Positions 6,894-12,264 of a DNA stretch of 13,738 nt are shown piece after piece (the stretch's first letter is position 1; each line of letters starts with the position of its first letter). The DNA comes from Alphaproteobacteria bacterium (GTDB lineage: Bacteria; Pseudomonadota; Alphaproteobacteria; Micropepsales; Micropepsaceae). Both the position numbers and the translations under genes were made by a program. The DNA lies in contig CANBZE010000024.1 of NCBI GenBank assembly GCA_947373775.1, positions 1-13,738 on the forward strand, given 5' to 3'. The notes below the pieces were generated by a model. That model did no database searches. It was given only the letters and a program-made list of their open reading frames with translations, and was not told the DNA's origin.

Positions 6894-8221
6894 ATCCACG
6901 CCTGTTCGACACCGTGCTGTGGAGCGTGCTGGCGGTGACGGGCCTGACAGCGCTGTGGCTGCTGACCCGCAACATCATGGCGATTCCGCTGCATGTGCCG
7001 CTGGATCCCAAGGAGGGATGGAACGCCGCCCATGCGCTGGCCGCTTCGCTGTATCCGCCGCCGCAAAGCTGGATGGTCAACAATTATCCGCCCCTCTCCT
7101 TCTATCTCGTGCGCGCCCTGATCCGGCATGGCGGTGACCCGGTGATCGCCGGCCGATGGATTTCGCTGGCCGCCTTTCTGGGCGGCGGCGCGGGGATCGC
7201 GGCCGTGCTGCGTGCACTGGAATGCCAGCTTCGCGGCATCGCCTGCGCCCTGCTGTTTTTCGCCGCTGTCCTGCTGATCGGCAGCGACTATGTGGGGATG
7301 GACGATCCCCAGCTGCTGGGCCATGCCCTGCAACTGGCGGCCCTGCTCTTGCTGCTGCGCGAACGGCCGGTGGTCTCGGCGCTGCTGTTCGCCGTCAGCT
7401 TTTTCATTAAGCACAATCTTCTGGCGATCCCGTTGGCCTCGGTCGCGTGGCTGCTGCTTCTGGACCGCCGCGCCGGGCTGGAGTTCCTGCTCTGGGGCAT
7501 GGCGTTTGCGTTGTCCGGGTTGGTCGCGTTCCAGCTTGACTTCGGCACCGGCCTGCTGGGGCAATTGGCGTCGCCGCGGCTGTCATCCTTCGCCAATCTG
7601 ACAACCGCCGTCAGTCACCTGTGGTGGATGATATTGCCGGGCGTCGCCATTGCCGGACTTTGGCCCGACCGCAGCGCCCTGCTCTGTACGCTTTACGCCG
7701 CCGCCGCGCTGGGGCTGGGACTGATATTCGCCGCCGGCGACGGAGTGGACGCCAACGCCTTTTTCGATCTGGCCATCGCCTTGTCGCTGGGCCTGGGCCT
7801 GACGATTGAAGGCGGCCGCTGGCCGATACTGGCCGCAGCATCCCTGCTGCCGCTGCTGCTGTTCCTGGGCTTTCGCTTCCACGACAACAATTACTTCTTC
7901 ACCCGCAGCTTCGCCGCCGAGTCCGCGCGCGACATCGCCTTTTTGCAATCGCGGCCCGGGCCGGCCTTGTGCGACCAGATTTCGCTGTGCCTGTGGGCCG
8001 GCAAACACGCCGAAGTGGACGTCTTCAATATCGGCGAGCAGATCAAGACCGGCGCCCGCGATCCCGGGCCCCTGGTTCAAATGATCGCGTCCCGTCATTT
8101 CACGGTGCTGCAATTGCAGGATCTGGATTCTCTGGGCCCTGCGGTTGGCGAAGCGATCCGAAGGAATTACCGCGCCGATCACGCGGGCGACAACGGGACT
8201 TTCCTTACGTCCGCGCCTTGA
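6890..8221 (+). CDS. GT-C-like membrane glycosyltransferase, PMT/ArnT-type architecture (443 aa)
   Basis: This multi-spanning membrane protein has about 9-10 hydrophobic segments and a soluble C-terminal part (about 330-443). Features that fit the GT-C superfamily (ArnT/PMT-like enzymes using lipid-linked sugars) are the acidic loop after the first membrane helix, LDPKEGWNAAHA (38-49), and NNYPPLSFYLVRAL (64-77), which matches the Y-P-P-L motif of many family 39-type proteins. It also has an acidic pair in GMDDPQLLGHAL (136-147) and SFFIKHNLLAIPLA (170-183). The C-terminal domain includes CDQISLCLWAGKHAEVDVFN and IGEQIKTGARD. I take the ATG at 6890, which overlaps the upstream TGA at 6891-6893 (ATGA). 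A GTG at 6881 in the same frame would add three residues. No clear Shine-Dalgarno is visible, which supports coupling to the upstream gene. The 3' end overlaps the convergent synthase gene by 17 nt. Donor and acceptor are unknown; the membrane glycosyltransferase class is likely but not certain. Confidence 0.82.
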   Translation: MNPRLFDTVLWSVLAVTGLTALWLLTRNIMAIPLHVPLDPKEGWNAAHALAASLYPPPQSWMVNNYPPLSFYLVRALIRHGGDPVIAGRWISLAAFLGGGAGIAAVLRALECQLRGIACALLFFAAVLLIGSDYVGMDDPQLLGHALQLAALLLLLRERPVVSALLFAVSFFIKHNLLAIPLASVAWLLLLDRRAGLEFLLWGMAFALSGLVAFQLDFGTGLLGQLASPRLSSFANLTTAVSHLWWMILPGVAIAGLWPDRSALLCTLYAAAALGLGLIFAAGDGVDANAFFDLAIALSLGLGLTIEGGRWPILAAASLLPLLLFLGFRFHDNNYFFTRSFAAESARDIAFLQSRPGPALCDQISLCLWAGKHAEVDVFNIGEQIKTGARDPGPLVQMIASRHFTVLQLQDLDSLGPAVGEAIRRNYRADHAGDNGTFLTSAP

Positions 8222-11200
8222 CGGTGCCATGGCGCTCCAGCTTGCCCCAGCCGACAAAGGGCCCGCGCAGCGCCGTCCACAGCGAGCGCACCACCACGTA
8301 ATACATGATCTGGCGGTAGCCGAAGCGCTGCAGCGGCAGCCACCAGAGCAGCCGCCAGTCCTCGCCCTTTTCCATCGCAAAGCCGGTCATCGCCGCCAGC
8401 AAATCCACCACGATGAAGATCGCATAGTACACGGCAACGATCTGCAGATTGTCGCCGGTGTAGGTCCCGACATGCTGGGCATAATTGATATATTCGGCGA
8501 CCAGCTGCCACAGCAGCAAAAGATCGGCGACCGGCGCCAGGGTCGTGAGCAGAATCTGGAACAGCCAAACCTGCGGCAGCGCCACCAGACCCAGTTCGCC
8601 ATACTCGGCGTTGAAGGTGATGCCGCGATACTTCCACAGGCATTGCAAGGTGCCATAGGCCCAGCGGAAACGCTGCTTGGCCAGGCCCCCCACCGTGGCG
8701 GGGGCTTCGGTCCAGGCGACGGCAGCCGGATCGAAATGTACCCGGTACCCTTCGGTCTGGATGTGGATGGTCAGATCCTGGTCTTCGGCCAGGGTATCGG
8801 CGGGAAAGCCGCCCAGTTCGCGCAACACATCGCGCCGCCAGGCGCCGACCGCGCCCGGCACCACCGTCAGCGTGTCCAGCGCCGATAGCGCGCGGCGCTC
8901 CAGATTCTGCGCCACGATATATTCCAGCGCCTGCCAGCGGGTGATCATGTTGATGCGGTTGCCGACCTTGGCATTGCCCGCCACCGCGCCGATCGAGGGA
9001 TCGCTGAACCAGCGCACCAGACGCGAGATGGTGGTGCTTTCGAACTGAGTGTCGGCATCCAGCGCCACCACCACCTGGCCCTGCGCATTTTCCAGCCCCA
9101 CATTCAGGGCATTGGCCTTACCGCCATTGGGAATGGAGATCACCCCGACGCGCGGGTCCTTTACGAAATGTGATCGGACAATATAGGCGGTGTGATCCTT
9201 GGAGCCGTCATCGATCACCAGCACTTCCATCTTGGGATAATCGCTGGCCAGGATGCGCTCGACAGTGGTGACGATCACTTTTTCTTCGTTGAAGGCCGGG
9301 ATCAGCACCGTCACCGTCTGTGTGGCATCGCCGCCGGACATGGGCGTGCCCGGACCTTGCGCCAACTTCCACAGCGCCAGCCCCGCCAGTGCGAACAGCC
9401 GCGCCACGCCCAGCACGATGGCGCCCAGGAAGCAGTAATAAAGAAACTGCGCCAGATAGCTGATGGTCAGGAACACCGCCCGGTCGGCATAGAGCGAGAT
9501 GGTGAAGGGAAGCGGCGGCATCACCTCGTCACGCTTGAACCCGCCAAGCTCGGACAGGGGCACGAACTTGTAGCCCTTGGCCCGCAGGGTATCGATCAGC
9601 TGGGGCAGCAGCAGCAAGGTCTTGCTGCGGTCGCCGCCGGAATCATGCATCAGGATGACATTGCCGCGCAGGTCGGGATTGGGATTGACCAGTCCCTTGT
9701 TCACCAGCGCCAGCATTTGCGGCACGGAGGAGTTCTCCCAGTCCAGGGTATCGAGATTGGCGGTGACCTCGATATAGCCCAGCGCCTGCGCCGCCTTGAT
9801 CGGCTCGATCTCGTCGGCATCCGACGGGCTGGCATCGCTGAGATAGGGCGAACGAAAGAGGCGCATGGAGCGCCCGGTGAGCGCCTGGAACAGCCGCTGG
9901 GTGGCGTTCAGTTCCAGCCGCACCGCTGCGGCGGGAACGTCGGCCAGGTTGGGATGCGTATAACTGTGGTTGCCAACTTCATGTCCATCAGCCAGCACCC
10001 GCTGCACCAGGCCGGGATGAGCCTCCATCGCCGAACCGATCATGAAGAAGGCGCCCGGCGCTTTCTTTTCCTTCAGGATGGACAGGATGGTCGGTGTCCA
10101 GTCGGGATCGGGGCCGTCGTCAAAAGTCAGCGCCAATTTCATTGGCAATGCGCCGGCGCGGCGGATCACATAGCTGGTGGGCAGGCTGTCATAGCTTTCA
10201 TCCACGATATCGCCGGTGCCGGCTTCCATCGTCAGGCTGCGCTTGCCCAGTGCCGGGTCGCTTTCCACCCGCAGGATTTCGCCGAAGCCGTCGTAATCCG
10301 GATTCTCCAGATCGTTCTCGATGTGCTTCAGGCTTTCCGGCGGTCCAGCGCCATAGCGGCGGCCCATCAGCGGCAGGATGGAGGGATCCTCATAGCCCAG
10401 CTTCCACAGGGCATAGCCCGCCGGGCGATAGGGATCGGCGGCGTGGATCTGGTTGAAGGCGGTGACGCCGTCCAGGAACCAGACCTGATGTTCGCCATCG
10501 ACATCGTTGTAGCTGAAGTGCGGATTGTTGGTGGCCGGGTCGAACAGCACCGTGGCGGCGTTGTCGCGCGCCGACGCCATGGCATATTCGAAACTCAGAA
10601 CATTGGCGGGCTTCTTGCCCGCCCAGTCATAGGCCCAGGAACCAAGCGTGACGATGGTGCTGTCGGCAGGCAGCTGGCGCATGCGCTTGTCCAGCGTCTT
10701 TTCGTACCAGTCCTGCGCCGCGATGGAACCGGCCGGGCCATCCTGGTCCACCTGGTCGTAGGCCATCAGCATTGTGTAATCGACGATGTCGGCGAAGGTG
10801 CGATAGGGCCAGTCATCGTCATCGAACGGCACTGCCTGGGCGATGATCCAGTCATGCGGGGCGAATTCCGCCGACATTTTCGACAGGAATGCCTCAAGAT
10901 CTTTGTGTGTGCTCTTCGGCACTTCCTCGAAATCGACGGTCACGCCCTGCAGCTTGTTGGCGGCGATGAAACCCATGATGTCGGAGAGCAGCTTGTCCGA
11001 GCGCGCCGGATCGGCCAGCAGCCTGGCCAGCCCCGCGCCATCCCAGCGGCCGGTACGGTAATTCTGGACCACCGGCAGGACGGCGACGCTGGGCTTGTTG
11101 GTGCGGATAAAGTCCAGCGCGCGCCGGTCCATGCGCGTGGTCAGGTGCATGTCATCCCCATCCAGGGTCATCCAGACCGGCAGCACCCAGTCCAGGGTCT

Positions 11201-11624
11201 TGAGCGAACGCTTCAGCGACGGCCAGGCCGGATCATCCTTGCCCTGCCAGTTGGTATAGAAGCCGATGGCCAGGGCGCGGCCATCCTGCGGCTTGAGGAT
11301 GGCGGGCAGCGCCCGGCTGGGCAGCGCGCTTTGCGCTTTGCGCAGGCGGGCAATGTCTTCCAGCCGGCGCTTTTGCGCTGCTGCCGCCAACCGCTGGGCG
11401 CGGGCCAACAGGCCGGGCTTCTGGGCACGTTTCACCAAATTGGGCGGGGGTGCGGCCACGCCCCGGCCCGGCAAGTCCAGGCCGGTGACCGGCGGGGCCA
11501 GCGCCAGGCTGGTGACAAAGCCCACCAGAATGACCAGGGCAGCGATGCCCACCACCCAGGCAACCACCTTGATGCGGGCAGCACGGCGTCCGGAAGCGTC
11601 GAAGAAGATGGGCTTGTTGGCCAT
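8205..11624 (-). CDS. Trimodular GH18-like / NodB deacetylase / GT2 polysaccharide synthase (1139 aa)
   Basis: One chain carries three carbohydrate modules. A membrane anchor (about 20-43) follows a short N-terminal cytoplasmic tail. A GH18-like domain (about 110-425) has the active-site strand LQGVTVDFEEV: it keeps D231 and the acid E233 but has Q226 and T229 where DxxDxDxE has Asp, as in YaaH-type GH18 proteins. A NodB/CE4 deacetylase (about 494-695) is complete: TFDDGPDP (D502, D503), HSYTH (H553, H557), RSPY (591-594), DTLDW (625-629) and LMH (H660). Membrane helices lie near 712-756. The GT2 domain (about 770-1000) shows IPAFNE (775-780), IDDGSKD (804-810), DADT (856-859), AEDQD (946-950) and QRFRW (984-988), the processive-synthase motif. 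More membrane helices follow (about 1011-1045, 1062-1083, and possibly 1100-1115). The likely topology puts the hydrolase and deacetylase outside and GT2 inside. It probably makes a partly deacetylated beta-linked N-acetylhexosamine polymer, by analogy with PgaC plus PgaB; the product is inferred. The ATG at 11624 has no clear Shine-Dalgarno. Confidence 0.95.
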   Translation of the reverse strand: MANKPIFFDASGRRAARIKVVAWVVGIAALVILVGFVTSLALAPPVTGLDLPGRGVAAPPPNLVKRAQKPGLLARAQRLAAAAQKRRLEDIARLRKAQSALPSRALPAILKPQDGRALAIGFYTNWQGKDDPAWPSLKRSLKTLDWVLPVWMTLDGDDMHLTTRMDRRALDFIRTNKPSVAVLPVVQNYRTGRWDGAGLARLLADPARSDKLLSDIMGFIAANKLQGVTVDFEEVPKSTHKDLEAFLSKMSAEFAPHDWIIAQAVPFDDDDWPYRTFADIVDYTMLMAYDQVDQDGPAGSIAAQDWYEKTLDKRMRQLPADSTIVTLGSWAYDWAGKKPANVLSFEYAMASARDNAATVLFDPATNNPHFSYNDVDGEHQVWFLDGVTAFNQIHAADPYRPAGYALWKLGYEDPSILPLMGRRYGAGPPESLKHIENDLENPDYDGFGEILRVESDPALGKRSLTMEAGTGDIVDESYDSLPTSYVIRRAGALPMKLALTFDDGPDPDWTPTILSILKEKKAPGAFFMIGSAMEAHPGLVQRVLADGHEVGNHSYTHPNLADVPAAAVRLELNATQRLFQALTGRSMRLFRSPYLSDASPSDADEIEPIKAAQALGYIEVTANLDTLDWENSSVPQMLALVNKGLVNPNPDLRGNVILMHDSGGDRSKTLLLLPQLIDTLRAKGYKFVPLSELGGFKRDEVMPPLPFTISLYADRAVFLTISYLAQFLYYCFLGAIVLGVARLFALAGLALWKLAQGPGTPMSGGDATQTVTVLIPAFNEEKVIVTTVERILASDYPKMEVLVIDDGSKDHTAYIVRSHFVKDPRVGVISIPNGGKANALNVGLENAQGQVVVALDADTQFESTTISRLVRWFSDPSIGAVAGNAKVGNRINMITRWQALEYIVAQNLERRALSALDTLTVVPGAVGAWRRDVLRELGGFPADTLAEDQDLTIHIQTEGYRVHFDPAAVAWTEAPATVGGLAKQRFRWAYGTLQCLWKYRGITFNAEYGELGLVALPQVWLFQILLTTLAPVADLLLLWQLVAEYINYAQHVGTYTGDNLQIVAVYYAIFIVVDLLAAMTGFAMEKGEDWRLLWWLPLQRFGYRQIMYYVVVRSLWTALRGPFVGWGKLERHGTVKART

Positions 11625-11752
11625 GGCTTTAGATACAACTTGCAGGGGCGGGCGCGAAGAGGGTGCGCGTCATGGCGTCGCCACGGCCGGGATACGCATG
11701 GCGGGCCAGAGCGTTCATGCTAAGAGGCGTAAAGCGATTCAGGTGGTTTAAA
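11625..11752. promoter_or_regulatory. Divergent intergenic region between synthase and YkgJ-family gene
   Basis: These 128 nt separate two divergently transcribed genes and should hold both promoters. I see no convincing -35/-10 pair on either strand. An 11-bp palindrome, TGGCG-T-CGCCA, lies at 11673-11683; in G+C-rich DNA this may be chance. In-frame ATGs at 11663 and 11717 could extend the downstream gene into this region but have no Shine-Dalgarno. Confidence 0.4.
11741..11746 (+). promoter_or_regulatory. Ribosome-binding site deciding a GTG start
   Basis: AGGTGG lies 6 nt before the GTG at 11753. It is the only good Shine-Dalgarno match near the 5' end of the YkgJ-family gene and favours that GTG over the upstream ATGs at 11663, 11672 and 11717. 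Confidence 0.6.
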
Positions 11753-12115
11753 GTGGCGTCTTACAATTGTGCGAAGTGCCCGGGCTATTGCTGCTCCTAT
11801 CCGTTGATCCCCCTAACCAAGCCTGACGTGAAGCGGCTGGCCAAGCATTTCGGTCTGGACTTCGAAGCCGCCAAGAAGAAATTCACCAAGGTGGACGCCG
11901 AAGCGAAGTACGCCATGCGGCGCAAGGCCGACACCCACTTCGGCAAGATCTGCCAGTTCTTCGACACCACCAAGCGCTGCTGCACCATCTATCATGCCCG
12001 CCCCACCATCTGCCGGGAGTATCCGGGCGGCGGCTGCGGCTATTACGGGTTCCTGATGGCGGAGCGCAATTCGCAGGAAGACAAGACGCACGTCGCGTCC
12101 ACCTGGAACGGCTGA
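11753..12115 (+). CDS. YkgJ-family cysteine-cluster protein (120 aa)
   Basis: This is a small soluble protein of the CxxCxxxCC zinc/iron-chelating family (PF03692 type). The N-terminus has CAKCPGYCCSYPLIPLT (C6, C9, C13, C14). More cysteines follow in KICQFFDTTKRCCTIYHARP, in PTICREYPGGGCGYYGF, and none in the tail ending STWNG. Spacing of this sort suggests binding of a metal ion or Fe-S-type centre, probably in the cytoplasm. The family's biochemical role is not established. The basic middle (KKKFTKVDAEAKYAMRRKAD) resembles alphaproteobacterial members of about 120 residues. Start: GTG at 11753 with AGGTGG 6 nt upstream, placing the first cysteine at residue 6 as is usual for the family. 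ATG at 11717 (132 aa) or 11663 (150 aa) would add an arginine-rich, non-conserved leader. It is divergent from the synthase gene and lies 149 nt upstream of lctP on the same strand, with a palindrome between them. Confidence 0.88.
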   Translation: MASYNCAKCPGYCCSYPLIPLTKPDVKRLAKHFGLDFEAAKKKFTKVDAEAKYAMRRKADTHFGKICQFFDTTKRCCTIYHARPTICREYPGGGCGYYGFLMAERNSQEDKTHVASTWNG

Positions 12116-12125
12116 TCCACAGGCA

Positions 12126-12140
12126 TGCTGCAATGCAGCA
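12126..12140. repeat. 15-bp palindrome between the YkgJ-family gene and lctP
   Basis: TGCTGCA-A-TGCAGCA is a perfect inverted repeat with 7-bp arms around one central base. It starts 11 nt after the stop at 12113-12115 and about 125 nt before the lctP start. A one-base centre makes it a poor RNA hairpin and no T-run follows, so it is a weak terminator candidate. Its symmetry suits a dimeric DNA-binding regulator such as a GntR-family lactate regulator, but no such regulator is in the window. Confidence 0.45.
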
Positions 12141-12208
12141 GCTAACTCCCGGACTTTCTTCATAAAATCGCTATGGGCCGCATGACAGGACGCATTTTCC
12201 TGCTCTAA

Positions 12209-12245
12209 GGTCCGCCATCACGGGGACCGCCCGGCTTTCGGGTGG
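12209..12245 (+). promoter_or_regulatory. lctP leader with two alternative hairpins
   Basis: Hairpin A pairs GGTCC (12209-12213) with GGACC (12224-12228). It can be extended by a CC/GG pair if G12214 is bulged. Hairpin B pairs CCGCCCG (12227-12233) with CGGGTGG (12239-12245) around a GCTTT loop, with one G-U pair. They share bases 12227-12228, so both cannot form fully at once. Hairpin B ends 5 nt before the lctP Shine-Dalgarno. I match no known riboswitch class. Regulatory function is speculative. Confidence 0.3.
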
Positions 12246-12250
12246 CATCA

Positions 12251-12257
12251 AGGGGGA
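12251..12257 (+). promoter_or_regulatory. lctP ribosome-binding site
   Basis: AGGGGGA lies 7 nt before the ATG at 12265 and fixes the start of the permease. Confidence 0.7.
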
Positions 12258-12264
12258 CTGCTGC

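Noticed and set aside
8145..8888. 247-residue plus-strand open frame opposite the synthase C-terminus
   Set aside because: It is antisense to the GT2 domain and its C-terminal membrane helices, and has no domain of its own.
9192..11723. 843-residue plus-strand open frame opposite the synthase gene
   Set aside because: It is fully antisense to the trimodular gene, whose motifs are unmistakable. The translation is rich in Gln, His, Gly and Arg with no domain, typical of a shadow frame in G+C-rich DNA.
12126..12140. Palindrome as a Rho-independent terminator
   Set aside because: The centre is one base, so a stable hairpin would have to open several pairs, and no T-run follows.
12163..12168. 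TAAAAT as a -10 box for lctP
   Set aside because: No -35-like hexamer sits 16-18 nt upstream, so I do not call a promoter.
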